Assembly (NCBI GenBank): GCA_001899805.1
Contig: MKWP01000014.1
Coordinates: 248,001 to 312,000 of the forward strand
Source: Lysobacterales bacterium 66-474
GTDB lineage: Bacteria; Pseudomonadota; Gammaproteobacteria; Xanthomonadales; Rhodanobacteraceae
Direction: 5' to 3'
DNA length: 64,000 nucleotides
Shown here: positions 42,660-52,143 of the stretch, piece after piece
How positions within the stretch are numbered: position 1 is the stretch's first letter
How the letters are laid out: each line of letters starts with the position of its first letter
Position numbers and translations under genes: made by a program
Notes under the pieces: generated by a model
Told to the model about the DNA's origin: nothing
Seen by the model: only the letters and a program-made list of their open reading frames with translations
Database searches by the model: none

Positions 42660-42758
42660 GCAAGAGATCAATGCGGGATTCGGGCTGGCGCCCTTTGGAT
42701 CACACAAGCACCGTTCAGGAGCAAACGGGTCGGCGAGCGGGCGCAGCCGGCGACAGGG

Positions 42759-42974
42759 TCATTTCGAGGCCGGTTCAAACACTACGAACATTCTGGCGTA
42801 CGGCTTCACCATGAACGCGGGCGCGCCGTAGTAGTTGCCGTCGACGTAGACTTGCGAAAGGGTGCCGTCGAGGTAGAGCGCGTCGCGGCAGCCCAGCTTG
42901 TCGCGGAACAGCCTCGCGAAGGTGGGGAAGTTCACCGGCCCGGTGCTGACCACGAACCCGACGATCCCGGTCAC
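42759..42974 (-). pseudogene. Duplicated 3' fragment of the DUF2233-type gene
   Basis: The reading frame encodes [18 protein letters not shown] and [18 protein letters not shown], near-identical to the last ~65 residues of the gene at 43608-44414. Only the C-terminal part is present and no start region fits. It is a truncated copy lying on the other side of the cytochrome b561 gene. Confidence 0.85.
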
Positions 42975-42984
42975 CGCGTCGGCG

Positions 42985-43530
42985 CTACACGCCCGGCAGC
43001 ATGCGTTGCAGCACCCGGTCGCGGCGGATGAAGTAGTGGTACAACGCCGCGGCGACGTGCAGGCCCACCAACGGCAGGATGCCGTATTCCGCGATGAGCG
43101 TATGGATGTCGCCGGTCCAGCGCCAGCTTGCGGCGTGGGTGGCGACCAACTGTGGCATTTCCACCAGCCCGAAGAACGTCACCGGCATGCCGCGATACGA
43201 AGCGTTGATCCAGCCCAGCACCGGCACCACGACCAGCAGCAGGTACAGCAGCCAGTGGACGATGCTTTCCGCGCGCAGCTGCCATGCCGGAATGCCCGCT
43301 TCGTGCGCGGGTTCGTCGTGGGTGAAACGCCAGGCTAGGCGCACGATGATGACGCCGATGATCAGCACGCCGATCGAGAAGTGCAGGCTGATCAGCGTGG
43401 TCACCGGCGTATTGCGGCCGATGTGCGGCATCGTCCAGCCGATCAAGTACTGTGCGACCAGCAACGCGAGGATGAGCCAGTGCAGCACGATCGCGGTGCG
43501 CGTGTAGCGGCCCTGCGCGTTGATGGCCAT
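42985..43530 (-). CDS. Cytochrome b561
   Basis: The 181-residue four-helix di-haem membrane protein has axial His candidates in [28 protein letters not shown] and [12 protein letters not shown]. Bacterial CybB types pass electrons from quinol, in some cases to superoxide. The start at ATG 43530 follows AGGAGAA. It is bracketed by the complete and truncated copies of the DUF2233-type gene. Confidence 0.93.
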   Translation of the reverse strand: MAINAQGRYTRTAIVLHWLILALLVAQYLIGWTMPHIGRNTPVTTLISLHFSIGVLIIGVIIVRLAWRFTHDEPAHEAGIPAWQLRAESIVHWLLYLLLVVVPVLGWINASYRGMPVTFFGLVEMPQLVATHAASWRWTGDIHTLIAEYGILPLVGLHVAAALYHYFIRRDRVLQRMLPGV

Positions 43531-43607
43531 GGGTTCTCCTGTCGGTGGTTCGCAACGGTTTCGACGACGCCGGCAAACTCTACAACAGCCGCCCGTCGGA
43601 CTTTTTT

Positions 43608-44414
43608 TCAATGCCCGGCTGTTGTCGACGGCGTGAAGACGGCGAACATCCCGGCATACGGTTTCACCATGAACGCGGGCGCGCCGTAGTAGTTGCCGTC
43701 GACGTAGATCTGCGAAAGGGTGCCGTCGAGGTACAGCGCGTCGCGGCAGCCCAGCTTGTCGCGGAACAGTCTCGCGAAGGTGTGGAAGTTCACCGGCCCG
43801 GTGCTAACCGCGAAGACCACGGTGTCGGGTTGCGGCGCGCACACGCCACTGCGCCATTTCATGCTGTCCGAAGCGGCATCGAACTCCGGGTTGAGCTTGC
43901 CGCCGATCACCAGCATCGGCCCCGATTGCGTGGCGACACGAGGTTGCAGGTGCGCGGCGGCGTACGCCGCCGTGGTTTGCACCGAGGCATGCCCGTTCGC
44001 ATCAATCGCGAACACGCCGTTCGGCAGCAGCGAAAAGTTGCCGGCTGCGGGATTGCCGTGCGCGGTGTTGAGCGTCTTGATGGCCTTGCCGTCCTCCACG
44101 TACAGGCCAAGCGGCTCGTTGCGCGCGTCGTAGATGCCGGCGTTCGCCGCGAACAGCAGGGTGCGCCCGTGCGCCGTTCCCCAGGCCTGCAGCGCGTGGA
44201 TGCTGGCGAAGGGCTGGCCGGTTTCGGGATCGCGCCAGTGCAGGCCGAGGTCGACCCTGGCGAGTTCGATGGTCACGACCCGGAAATGGATGTTGTCGAG
44301 CACGACGTCGTGGCTGGCGATGCCGTGCGACGCCTGCGTGCAGGCGCCCAGCAGCGAGAGGGCGAGCAGCAGTGCGAACCCGGGTGCAAGCAGCCGGCGG
44401 CGATGGACGGGCAT
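43608..44414 (-). CDS. DUF2233/NAGPA-like phosphodiester glycosidase lipoprotein
   Basis: The 268-residue protein has a lipobox (LSLLGAC), so it is a lipoprotein in the periplasm or outer membrane. The domain shows LFAANAGIYD, GPMLVIGGKL and the C-terminal [10 protein letters not shown] and [11 protein letters not shown] typical of the phosphodiester glycosidase (NAGPA, DUF2233) fold. The substrate is unknown. The start is ATG 44414; ATG 44429 is possible. Confidence 0.85.
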   Translation of the reverse strand: MPVHRRRLLAPGFALLLALSLLGACTQASHGIASHDVVLDNIHFRVVTIELARVDLGLHWRDPETGQPFASIHALQAWGTAHGRTLLFAANAGIYDARNEPLGLYVEDGKAIKTLNTAHGNPAAGNFSLLPNGVFAIDANGHASVQTTAAYAAAHLQPRVATQSGPMLVIGGKLNPEFDAASDSMKWRSGVCAPQPDTVVFAVSTGPVNFHTFARLFRDKLGCRDALYLDGTLSQIYVDGNYYGAPAFMVKPYAGMFAVFTPSTTAGH

Positions 44415-44480
44415 GTCGGCGATCATCATGGAATGGTCATGGGGTCGCAGGCCGTAGCGCAAGTCGGCCGCCGCGCTGGT

Positions 44481-46937
44481 TCAGCGTGCGGGTTCCAGTG
44501 TCAGCCGGTATTTCGCCGGCCCCGGCAACAACGGTGTCGGTTTGCCGTGCACCCAGGCTTCGTGTCCCTTGCCGAACCACGGCGACAGCGGGTTGTCGGA
44601 TTGGCCCGCCGGCATTTCCAGGATGCCGTGCGCCTCGTTGCCGGGCTGCACGTCCATGCGCATCGAGGCGCCGAATGCACGGTGCATGACGCGCGGCATG
44701 TTGTTGTCGCCGGCGAGCTCGTCGTGCGGCATGTCGACGAATCGCGCCAGCCACCCGGGCAACGCCACCGACAGCGGGTTGTCGATCCGCGCCGTGTTGT
44801 GCTGCCCCCAGGTCTTGTCCGCGAGCGGACCCGGCAGCGCCGCCAGTTCGTCCGCGACGTCGCGTGCGGATGCTTCCAGCAGTGCATTCCAGTCCCTGTA
44901 TTTCGGGTCGAGCAGCCACGCGGGTCGTTGCGTCAGCATGGTCCACGTTGCGTATTCGCCGACCTCGACGGTCGGCCATTCGAAGTCTTTCCACCTGGCC
45001 GACGCGAGCGCCGCGAACGGCGCCAGCGCGTTCTCGCGCACCTTGTCGTGGAACAGCCTGACGATCCGGTAACCGACGCTGCCGGTGGCGGCGCGCGCCT
45101 GCCAGTCCTTGACGAAGGGCGCGAGCGCCGCCAGGCGAGTGCAGGATGCACTCGTCCCGGCCGGCACATGGACGTGCGCTGAGCCGGGATTCAATTGATC
45201 GCAATGAGATTGTGCAAGCACTTCGGTCAGAAGCTTTTGCCAACGCTCAAGGAACAACGCACGGTCGTCGAGCTGGATGTCCAGCATGTCGCGTGGGACG
45301 AAACGGTCGCGCGCGGCGAGATCGTCGCGGACTTGTTGCGCGCGCGCGCCCTGGTCGTAGCCGCCGTCACCGACCAGCGTCAATGCATCACCGGAAACGA
45401 TGCGCTGGTTGGCGGTCCAGATGCGTGATTCGGCGGGGTTTTCGATGCGCGGGTACTGCGCGGGCGTGGCGTAGCCGATCCAGCCGCTGCCGGGTTGCGA
45501 CCAGTCGGACGGGACCGACGGATCGATGCCGGCGCGGATCGGGATCAGGCTGCCGGCAATGCTCCAGCCGATGTTGCCCTGCGCATCCGCGACCACCAGG
45601 TTTTGCGGCGGGATGCCGATGGTCGGTGCCAGCGCCAGCGCCTGGTCCACCGTCGTCGCGGTTTCCAGTTTCAGCAGGTCGAGATTCACCGCGCGCGGGT
45701 CCTGTGCGGTCCAGGCCAGTGCCAGCGGCGTGCCGTCGGTGTCCTCGCCCATGATCGGACCCCAGATGGTGTCCTCGACGGTGACGTGCGCATCCGGCGC
45801 GCCCTTCACGTGGATCACTTCGTCGTGCCTGGCGAGCGTCGCCCATCCGTTCGCGGTCTTGTAATGCGACGGATCGTGGGGATCGCGGACCACGCGCACC
45901 CAATCCATCCAGTCGCCACCACTGTTGGTGAAGCCCCATGCGATGTGGCCGTTCGAGCCGATCACCAGCGCCGGCGCGCCGGGCAGGGTGACGCCGTTCA
46001 AGGTGATCGTTTTCCCGGGTTCGGACGGATCGGGATAGCGCAGCTGTGCGCGGTACCAGATGTTGGGCACACGCAGGTGCAGGTGCGGGTCGTTGGCGAT
46101 GATTGCCGCGCCGCCGGCAAGCGCGCCACCGACCGCGGAACTGTTGCTGCCGATGCCGGTGTTCGCGGCATCGGCCATCGCGATGGCGCGCGCCCCGGGC
46201 GCCAGCGCGACCTTCCCTGTCGCCGCGTGGCGCAGGTCGAATACGCCGGCATCGGGCATCGGCACCGGCTGCATGGGTCCACCCTGCATCGGTGCCTCCC
46301 AGCGCGGCGACGGCGCCAGCAGGAAGTCGGCCAGCGATCGCGGCAGCACGGCGCGCAGGCGCGCGATGTTCAGTTCGCGCGCGTTGTCGCCGTCCTGGTT
46401 GAGGTCGAGGAACATCGCGTCGATGGTGAGGATGCTGTCGGCGTCCGTCCACGGTTGCGGCTTCACGCCCAGCAGCAGGTATTCCCACGGCCGCACGGAA
46501 AGATGCGCCAGCCCGGCATTGACCCCCGCGGTGTAGGCGTCCATCAGTGCGCGCTGGCGCGGCGACATCAGTGCAAGTTCGCGTTCCGCCAATACGCGGA
46601 AGCGGTGCTTGCGGTGGCTCTCGTCGACCGGCAGCGCCTTGGCGCCGACCAGCGCCGCGAGTTCGCCCGCCGCGACGCGGCGTTGCAGGTCCATCTGGAA
46701 GAAGCGTTCCTGCCCGTGCACGAAACCCAGTGCCCAGGCGAGATCGCCGCGGTTGCCGGCGGTGATGACGGGAATGCCGTCGGCATCGCGGGCGATCGTC
46801 ACTGCCGCCGACAGACCCTGCACGGCGACGTTGCCATCCGCCTGCGGCCGGCTGCCGGCGAGCAGCCGCCAGCCGAGGGCGAACGCAATGACGATGATGA
46901 CGATCAGTGCAACGACGACGCGTCGAATCCAGCGCAT
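44481..46937 (-). CDS. Penicillin acylase-family Ntn hydrolase
   Basis: The 818-residue precursor has an N-terminal signal anchor, an alpha chain (DADGIPVITAGNRGDLAWALGFVHGQ...RFFQMDLQRR) and a predicted self-cleavage site at GIG|SNSSAVGG, where Ser becomes the beta-chain N-terminal nucleophile. Asn/His motifs (NDPHLHL) follow. Members include penicillin, cephalosporin and acyl-homoserine lactone acylases; quorum quenching is possible but not shown. The start at ATG 46937 follows GGGGA. Confidence 0.92.
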   Translation of the reverse strand: MRWIRRVVVALIVIIVIAFALGWRLLAGSRPQADGNVAVQGLSAAVTIARDADGIPVITAGNRGDLAWALGFVHGQERFFQMDLQRRVAAGELAALVGAKALPVDESHRKHRFRVLAERELALMSPRQRALMDAYTAGVNAGLAHLSVRPWEYLLLGVKPQPWTDADSILTIDAMFLDLNQDGDNARELNIARLRAVLPRSLADFLLAPSPRWEAPMQGGPMQPVPMPDAGVFDLRHAATGKVALAPGARAIAMADAANTGIGSNSSAVGGALAGGAAIIANDPHLHLRVPNIWYRAQLRYPDPSEPGKTITLNGVTLPGAPALVIGSNGHIAWGFTNSGGDWMDWVRVVRDPHDPSHYKTANGWATLARHDEVIHVKGAPDAHVTVEDTIWGPIMGEDTDGTPLALAWTAQDPRAVNLDLLKLETATTVDQALALAPTIGIPPQNLVVADAQGNIGWSIAGSLIPIRAGIDPSVPSDWSQPGSGWIGYATPAQYPRIENPAESRIWTANQRIVSGDALTLVGDGGYDQGARAQQVRDDLAARDRFVPRDMLDIQLDDRALFLERWQKLLTEVLAQSHCDQLNPGSAHVHVPAGTSASCTRLAALAPFVKDWQARAATGSVGYRIVRLFHDKVRENALAPFAALASARWKDFEWPTVEVGEYATWTMLTQRPAWLLDPKYRDWNALLEASARDVADELAALPGPLADKTWGQHNTARIDNPLSVALPGWLARFVDMPHDELAGDNNMPRVMHRAFGASMRMDVQPGNEAHGILEMPAGQSDNPLSPWFGKGHEAWVHGKPTPLLPGPAKYRLTLEPAR

Positions 46938-47003
46938 GGAAGTCCCCAGGGCAATCACGTCATTGTGCGGTTTGTGGTTGCAGCCGCCAACTACCCGAGG
47001 CGG

Positions 47004-47108
47004 CTGTTGTGGAAAGTCAGGCCACGGAAGGCCGTTCTGATCTCTCACAACTTCGAGTCGTCACCTGTTGTTCGACAATCCAGCAATGCAGCGATCAGGG
47101 ATGATCGC
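47004..47108. repeat. Paired-hairpin repeat, inverted intergenic copy
   Basis: Read on the minus strand: GCGATC-atccct-GATCGC (47108-47091), linker, GGCC-ttccgt-GGCC (47033-47020), tail tgactttccacaacagccgc. It has the same plan as 34163-34270. It lies between the lipoate ligase and acylase genes. Confidence 0.85.
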
Positions 47109-47112
47109 ATCA

Positions 47113-47889
47113 CTAAGGCACGATGCCCGTCCACGCCGCGGTGGCGAACTTGGACGCGGCGAGTGCATTGGCCTGTTCCAGTTCTTCGGGCGACAGCCGG
47201 CTGGCGGTCAGTCCATGCCGGGTGCGGAAAGTGGCGAGCATTTTTTCGATGACCTCCGCGCGCGTGCGGCCGGTCTGGCTGCGCAGCGGATCGACGCGCT
47301 TGGCGGCGCTCTGGGTGGCCTTGTCGGACAATTTCTCGCGGCCGATCCGGAGCACCTCCAGCATCTTCGCGCTGTCGATGTCGTAGGCCATGGTGACGTG
47401 GTGCAGCACCGCGCCGCCGCGCCGGGTCTGCGCGGCGCCCGCGATCTTGCCGCCCGGCGAGGTGATGTCGTTGAGCGGCTGGTACCAGGCGTGGATGCCG
47501 AGTCCCTGCAGCGCGTCGATCACCCATGCGTCCATGAATTCGTAGGATTCCTGGAAACTCATCCCGGCGACCAGCGATTCCGGTGCGTACAACGAGTAGG
47601 TGATGGTGTTGCCGGGTTCGATGAACATCGCGCCGCCGCCGCTGATGCGGCGCACCACCTCGATGCCGTGGCGTTGCGCGGCCTCCTGATCGACCTCGTT
47701 GCGCAGCGACTGGAAGCGCCCGATCACCACGCACGGCGACGACCATTCCCATACCCGCAGCGTGGGCGGACGGCGGCGCGCCGCGACCTCGTCGGTCAGC
47801 ACTTCGTCCAGCGCCATGTGCAATGCGGGCGCCTGCGGCAAGGCGTGGACCAGTTGCCACTTGTAATCGTTCCACCGGGTGCGGTTCAC
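47113..47889 (-). CDS. lplA: Lipoate-protein ligase, catalytic subunit
   Basis: The 258-residue protein of the biotin/lipoate ligase fold has the adenylate-binding motif RRISGGGAMF and GGKIAGAAQTRRGG with the catalytic Lys. It activates lipoate with ATP and loads it onto E2 and GcvH domains. It lacks the ~90-residue C-terminal accessory domain of E. coli LplA; that part is encoded by the gene just upstream. The start at GTG 47889 overlaps the upstream stop (GTGA). Confidence 0.9.
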   Translation of the reverse strand: MNRTRWNDYKWQLVHALPQAPALHMALDEVLTDEVAARRRPPTLRVWEWSSPCVVIGRFQSLRNEVDQEAAQRHGIEVVRRISGGGAMFIEPGNTITYSLYAPESLVAGMSFQESYEFMDAWVIDALQGLGIHAWYQPLNDITSPGGKIAGAAQTRRGGAVLHHVTMAYDIDSAKMLEVLRIGREKLSDKATQSAAKRVDPLRSQTGRTRAEVIEKMLATFRTRHGLTASRLSPEELEQANALAASKFATAAWTGIVP

Positions 47890-48170
47890 GCGGCCGGCTC
47901 CAGCGCGCGTTGCACCGCCACCGCGATGGCTTCGGGCGAGACGCCGTACATCCGCACGTTCGGCCCCAGCGCTGCCCGCACGACGGCGGCGTGCCGGGTG
48001 TTTCCGGCGTCGGCCGGCAGGCCTTCCAGCGCGACATCGATCATGGTCAGCGCGGAATCCGGTTCAAGGAAGAAGTCGCCGCTGATCCGCACCCGGGTCA
48101 GCTTGCCGTCGCGGACATCGAAGTCGGCCACCACCAGTTTGCCCCCGGGCATCTTGTATTCGCCGTGCAT
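47886..48170 (-). CDS. lplB: Lipoate-protein ligase accessory subunit (LplB-like)
   Basis: The 94-residue protein (KMPGGKLVVADFDVRDGKL...ISGDFFLEPD) matches the C-terminal accessory domain of lipoate ligases, found as a separate subunit in some archaea and bacteria. It is needed for the adenylation step in such two-part enzymes. It ends 4 bases into lplA, so the two are made together, presumably as a heterodimer. Confidence 0.85.
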   Translation of the reverse strand: MHGEYKMPGGKLVVADFDVRDGKLTRVRISGDFFLEPDSALTMIDVALEGLPADAGNTRHAAVVRAALGPNVRMYGVSPEAIAVAVQRALEPAA

Positions 48171-48183
48171 CGCGCAAGCTTAG

Positions 48184-48223
48184 GGACGGAGGGAATTAAG
48201 TTGCAACTTAATTCCCTCGGTCC
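48184..48223. repeat. 40-bp palindrome
   Basis: GAGGGAATTAAGTTG and CAACTTAATTCCCTC meet with no loop (48189-48218, perfect 30-bp palindrome). The match extends as GGAC/GTCC beyond one mismatch. It lies between lplB and the small secreted gene and is AT-richer than its surroundings. It resembles a mobile REP-type palindrome. Confidence 0.8.
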
Positions 48224-48246
48224 TTTATCGCTGTCCCTTATCGCTC

Positions 48247-48705
48247 TTACCAGTGGCGGCCGCCGAACCGGCTTTGGCCCACGTGGATCGAGAAACCGAC
48301 GGTACCGGACGGATGTTCGCAATCGCCGAAGTTCCTGGTCATGTTGATGGTGGCGGCCTGGTAATTGCCGCTCACGTGGTTGCCACCCATCACGCCCATG
48401 CTGGCGCTGCCGTGCACCTGCGGCTGGTTGTAAGTGGAATCATCACAGCGTTGCGCCGCGATGCCTTCATCGGCGTAGGCGGTACGGCCACTGGTGTCGC
48501 CGTAGTACACGCCCGGCGCGCTGGTCGGATTGCCGTTGCGGTCGTTGGCGGGGCGGTTGGCCGGATGGCTGGCGGAAGTGCTGGCGGCGGCAGGCAGGTC
48601 GCTGGGCGGCAGTTGCAGGTTCAGCGGCTTGCCGGCGTCTTGCGCCCAGGCCGCGCCGGCGAACAGGTAGACGGCAAACAGGCTGGCTTTGCGGATCGTG
48701 TTCAT
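48247..48705 (-). CDS. Secreted protein of unknown function
   Basis: The 152-residue protein has a signal peptide (to AWAQ, about residue 22). A Pro/Ser/Ala-rich linker follows, then a C-terminal part with two Cys (QRCDD, GDCEH) that may form a disulfide, and glycine-rich strands (GSASMGVMGGNHVSGNY). The start at ATG 48705 follows GGAG. I do not recognise the family. Confidence 0.7.
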   Translation of the reverse strand: MNTIRKASLFAVYLFAGAAWAQDAGKPLNLQLPPSDLPAAASTSASHPANRPANDRNGNPTSAPGVYYGDTSGRTAYADEGIAAQRCDDSTYNQPQVHGSASMGVMGGNHVSGNYQAATINMTRNFGDCEHPSGTVGFSIHVGQSRFGGRHW

Positions 48706-48798
48706 CGAAAGGCTCCGGGTACACCCGATCAACGGATGAGGGCGCGCGGCGTGTACACGGATTGGAGCGCAGGGTATCGGGCCAAGTTCCCGTTGGCG

Positions 48799-51042
48799 TC
48801 AGCCCGTGGTCTCGATGCGCTCCACCCGGCGTAGCCCGCGCGGCAGCAGGCCGCCGCGTTGCGCCCGGTTGCCGCCGTATTCGACGAGGTCGGCCCATTT
48901 CAGGGTGAGTTTGCGCTGGCCTGCGTACAGTGTCACCTCGCCTGAACCCTCGGCGACCACCGCGACACCGGCGAGGCGTTCCTCGCCCGATTGCAGCTTG
49001 GCCCTGGGAATCTCGATCAGCTTGTTGCCGCGTCCGCGCTCGAGTTCCGGCAGGTCGGCCACCGAGAACATCAGCAGGTGTCCTTCCGTCGTGACCGCGA
49101 TGATACGGTCACGCGCCGGGTCGGCAACGTAGGCGGGGCTGAGCACGCGCGCGCCATCGTCCATGTTGATGACCTGCTTGCCGGCCTTCTTGTTCGCGAG
49201 CAGTGCTTCGAACCCGGTGAGGAAGCCATAGCCGGCGTCGGTGGCGAGCACCAGTCTGGTTGCGTTGTCGCCGATCGCGAGCGCGTCGAAACGTGCGCCG
49301 GCCGGTGGCGAGAAACGCCCGGTCAGCGGCTCGCCGTTGCCGCGTGCCGAGGGCAGGGTATGCGCGGGCGTGGAATAACTGCGCCCGGTCGAATCGATGA
49401 ACACCGCCTGTTGCGAACTCTTGCCGCGCGCGCTGGCGAGGAACGCGTCGCCCTCGCGGTACGACAACGCCGTGGCGTCGACGTCGTGGCCCCTGGCCGC
49501 GCGCGCCCAGCCGTTGGTGCTGAGCACGATGGTCACGGGTTCGGACGTCACCAGCTCGCTTTCGTCCAGTGCCTGCGCGACGGCGCGTTCGACCAGTGGC
49601 GAACGGCGCGCGTCACCGTATTTCTCGGCGTCGGCTTTCAGCTCCTGCTTGATCAGCGTCTTCAGGCGCGCCTTGGAGCCCAGCGTCACCTCGATCTTCG
49701 CGCGCTCCTCTTCCAGTTCGTCGCGTTCGGCGTCGAGCTTCATTTCCTCCAGCCGCGCGAGTTGGCGCAACCGGGTTTCGAGGATGTAGTCGGCTTGTTC
49801 CTCCGACAATTTGAAACGCTTGATGAGTGCGGGTTTCGGCTCGTCCTCGTGGCGGACGATGCGGATCACCTCGTCGAGGTTGAGGAACGCGATGCGCAGG
49901 CCTTCCAGCAGGTGCAGGCGCCGTTCGACTTTCTCCAGCCGATGCTGCAGGCGTTTGGTGACCGTGTCGGAACGGAAACGCAACCATTCCTCGAGGATCT
50001 GCTTGAGCGTCTTGACCTGCGGGCGGCCGTCCAGCCCGATCATGTTGAGGTTGACGCGGAAGCTCTTCTCGAGGTCGGTGGTCGCGAACAGGTGCTGCAT
50101 CATCGCGCCGGCGTCGACGCGGTTGGAACGCGGGATCAGCACCAGTCGGACGGGGTTCTCGTGGTCGGATTCGTCGCGCAAGTCTTCCAGCATCGGCAGT
50201 TTCTTGGCGCGCATCTGCGCGGCGATCTGCTCGATCACCTTGGCGGGTGAAACCTGGTGCGGCAGCGCGGTCAGCACCACGTTGCCGCGTTCTTCCGTGT
50301 ACACCGCACGGCAGCGCACCGAGCCGATGCCGGTCGCGTACATCGCCGCGAGTTCGTTGCGCGGCGTGATGATCTCGGCGCTGGTCGGAAAATCAGGCCC
50401 CTTGATGTGCTCGCACAGTTCCGCGACGCTGGCGGACGGCTCGTCGAGCAGATGGACGCACGCAGCCACGACTTCGCGCAGGTTGTGTGGCGGGATGTCG
50501 GTGGCCATGCCGACCGCGATCCCGGTGGAACCGTTCAACAATACGTGCGGCACGCGCGCAGGCATCCATGAAGGTTCCTTGAGCGTGCCGTCGAAATTGG
50601 GCGCCCAGTCCACCGTGCCCATGCCGAGTTCGCCCAGCAGCAGTTCCGCGATCGGGGTCAGGCGCGATTCGGTGTAGCGCATCGCGGCGAAGGATTTCGG
50701 GTCGTCGGAGGATCCGAAGTTGCCCTGGCCGTCGATCAGCGGATAGCGGTACGAGAACGGTTGCGCCATCAGCACCATGGCCTCGTACACCGACGTATCG
50801 CCGTGCGGGTGGAACTTGCCGATCACGTCGCCCACCGTGCGCGCGGATTTCTTCGGCTTGGCGGTGGCGGCGAGGCCCAGTTCGCTCATCGCGTAGACGA
50901 TGCGCCGTTGTACCGGTTTCAGGCCGTCGCCGATGAAGGGCAGGGCACGGTCCAGCACCACGTACATCGAGTAATCGAGGTAGGCGCGCTCGGCGTATTC
51001 GCGCAGCGGGATCTGTTCGAAGTTGGATTGCAGGTTGGTCAT
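48799..51042 (-). CDS. parC: DNA topoisomerase IV subunit A
   Basis: The 747-residue decatenase subunit has its catalytic Tyr at 123 ([10 protein letters not shown]). The GyrA-box is absent, as in ParC. The C-terminal propeller is short, also as expected for ParC. In the quinolone-contact helix ([12 protein letters not shown]) Thr83 stands where E. coli has Ser80, and Glu87 is intact. The start at ATG 51042 aligns with the family; the longer frame upstream runs into the GumN gene. Confidence 0.97.
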   Translation of the reverse strand: MTNLQSNFEQIPLREYAERAYLDYSMYVVLDRALPFIGDGLKPVQRRIVYAMSELGLAATAKPKKSARTVGDVIGKFHPHGDTSVYEAMVLMAQPFSYRYPLIDGQGNFGSSDDPKSFAAMRYTESRLTPIAELLLGELGMGTVDWAPNFDGTLKEPSWMPARVPHVLLNGSTGIAVGMATDIPPHNLREVVAACVHLLDEPSASVAELCEHIKGPDFPTSAEIITPRNELAAMYATGIGSVRCRAVYTEERGNVVLTALPHQVSPAKVIEQIAAQMRAKKLPMLEDLRDESDHENPVRLVLIPRSNRVDAGAMMQHLFATTDLEKSFRVNLNMIGLDGRPQVKTLKQILEEWLRFRSDTVTKRLQHRLEKVERRLHLLEGLRIAFLNLDEVIRIVRHEDEPKPALIKRFKLSEEQADYILETRLRQLARLEEMKLDAERDELEEERAKIEVTLGSKARLKTLIKQELKADAEKYGDARRSPLVERAVAQALDESELVTSEPVTIVLSTNGWARAARGHDVDATALSYREGDAFLASARGKSSQQAVFIDSTGRSYSTPAHTLPSARGNGEPLTGRFSPPAGARFDALAIGDNATRLVLATDAGYGFLTGFEALLANKKAGKQVINMDDGARVLSPAYVADPARDRIIAVTTEGHLLMFSVADLPELERGRGNKLIEIPRAKLQSGEERLAGVAVVAEGSGEVTLYAGQRKLTLKWADLVEYGGNRAQRGGLLPRGLRRVERIETTG

Positions 51043-51098
51043 CGGCGTTCTTGTGAGGTGCGGCAAGGCAACCGGCGGATTGTCGCGGGTTATGCGCT

Positions 51099-51971
51099 TC
51101 AGTGCACGCGTTCGGTCGCGATGCCGAGCTTGCGCAGCTGCACCAGCACGCTGTCGGGTCCGGCAAGGTGGCCCGCGCCCACCGCGACGAAGATCGTGCC
51201 GCGACCTTCCAGCAGCGTTCCGATCTGTCGCGCCCAGGCCTGGTTGCGCTCGACCAGCAGCACCTTGTACAGGTCGGGATAATGTTCGCGCATGCCGCCG
51301 TTGACGTTTTCCGCGATGGCGGCGACGTTGCCCGATTGCCAGTAGCCGATCAGTTTGCCGATCTGGGCAGGGCCTTCGGCGTAGTCGTCGAGCGCGTTGC
51401 GCAGCAGGTCGAGTTGCAGGGCGGGCGACAGGTCGGCAAAGAACTTGATCTGTTGCTCGGCGGTTTCGAACGCGCCGATGGGTTTGCCCGAGGTCCTGAA
51501 TGCGCGTTCGAGTTGCTTGTCGGCGCCCGATTTCGGGTCGTAGCCGGCCTTGACGATGGGCGCGACCGCAATGGTCAGCGCGGCCAGCCAGGGTCGCATG
51601 GCATCGAGCGTGGTACTGCCGCCGGCGACGCCGGCTGCCTTGGCCGCGGCGTCGAGCTGTGCACGGTCGGCGGCGTCCAGTTTGCCCGACAGCGGATGCT
51701 GCAAATCCATCCCGTATTGCAGCACCAGCAGCTGCATCGTGACCGGGTCGTCGTCGTCTTCCTCCACGTACAGCGTGCCGCTCGCGGCCAATGCCTTGTC
51801 CAGCGCGGGATAGCGCCACTGCGTTGCATCCGGCAGGACGTGCACGGTGCCGAACAGATAGATGGTTGCGGTCGGGCTTTTCGCCATCCACAACACGGGG
51901 TCGGCCAGTGCCGGCGTGGATGTGCACAGCAAAAGCGCGAGGGCGAAGCAGAAGCGTCTCAATGGATTCAT
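51099..51971 (-). CDS. TraB/GumN-family exported protein
   Basis: The 290-residue protein has a signal peptide (to ALAD). The family motifs are [10 protein letters not shown] near the N-terminus and [14 protein letters not shown] near the C-terminus; these conserved GxxH motifs resemble metalloprotease sites (TIKI/TraB). Function in bacteria is not established. It is divergent from the PP2C gene. Confidence 0.88.
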   Translation of the reverse strand: MNPLRRFCFALALLLCTSTPALADPVLWMAKSPTATIYLFGTVHVLPDATQWRYPALDKALAASGTLYVEEDDDDPVTMQLLVLQYGMDLQHPLSGKLDAADRAQLDAAAKAAGVAGGSTTLDAMRPWLAALTIAVAPIVKAGYDPKSGADKQLERAFRTSGKPIGAFETAEQQIKFFADLSPALQLDLLRNALDDYAEGPAQIGKLIGYWQSGNVAAIAENVNGGMREHYPDLYKVLLVERNQAWARQIGTLLEGRGTIFVAVGAGHLAGPDSVLVQLRKLGIATERVH

Positions 51972-52016
51972 CAGGACACGGCGCGCAAATTGAATCCGCG
52001 CATTGTGTCATGCGGC

Positions 52017-52041
52017 GTAATCGGCGACGGCGTTCGCCGAA
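52017..52041 (+). promoter_or_regulatory. Motif site A (GTAATCG-N13-CCGAA), upstream of PP2C
   Basis: GTAATCG at 52017-52023 and CCGAA at 52037-52041 are separated by 13 bases. It lies 102 bases before the phosphatase start. It is the first of five identical-spacing copies in this region; proposed ECF -35/-10 elements. Confidence 0.75.
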
Positions 52042-52143
52042 GTATTCCGGCAATGAAGCAGGTTGCACTTTTCCAATGGGCGCCGTGGCGCCGACCGGTG
52101 CGTGCGATCATGGGCCGCGGCCGCGGTATGCGCAGGTGATCGG

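Noticed and set aside
42759-42974. 71-codon frame as an intact small gene
   Set aside because: It lacks any N-terminal part of the family and matches only the last part of the full gene nearby; treated as a duplicated fragment.
50782-50800. ParC Thr83 as a quinolone-resistance change
   Set aside because: Thr at the Ser80 position occurs as a natural variant and Glu87 is unchanged; no evidence for acquired resistance.
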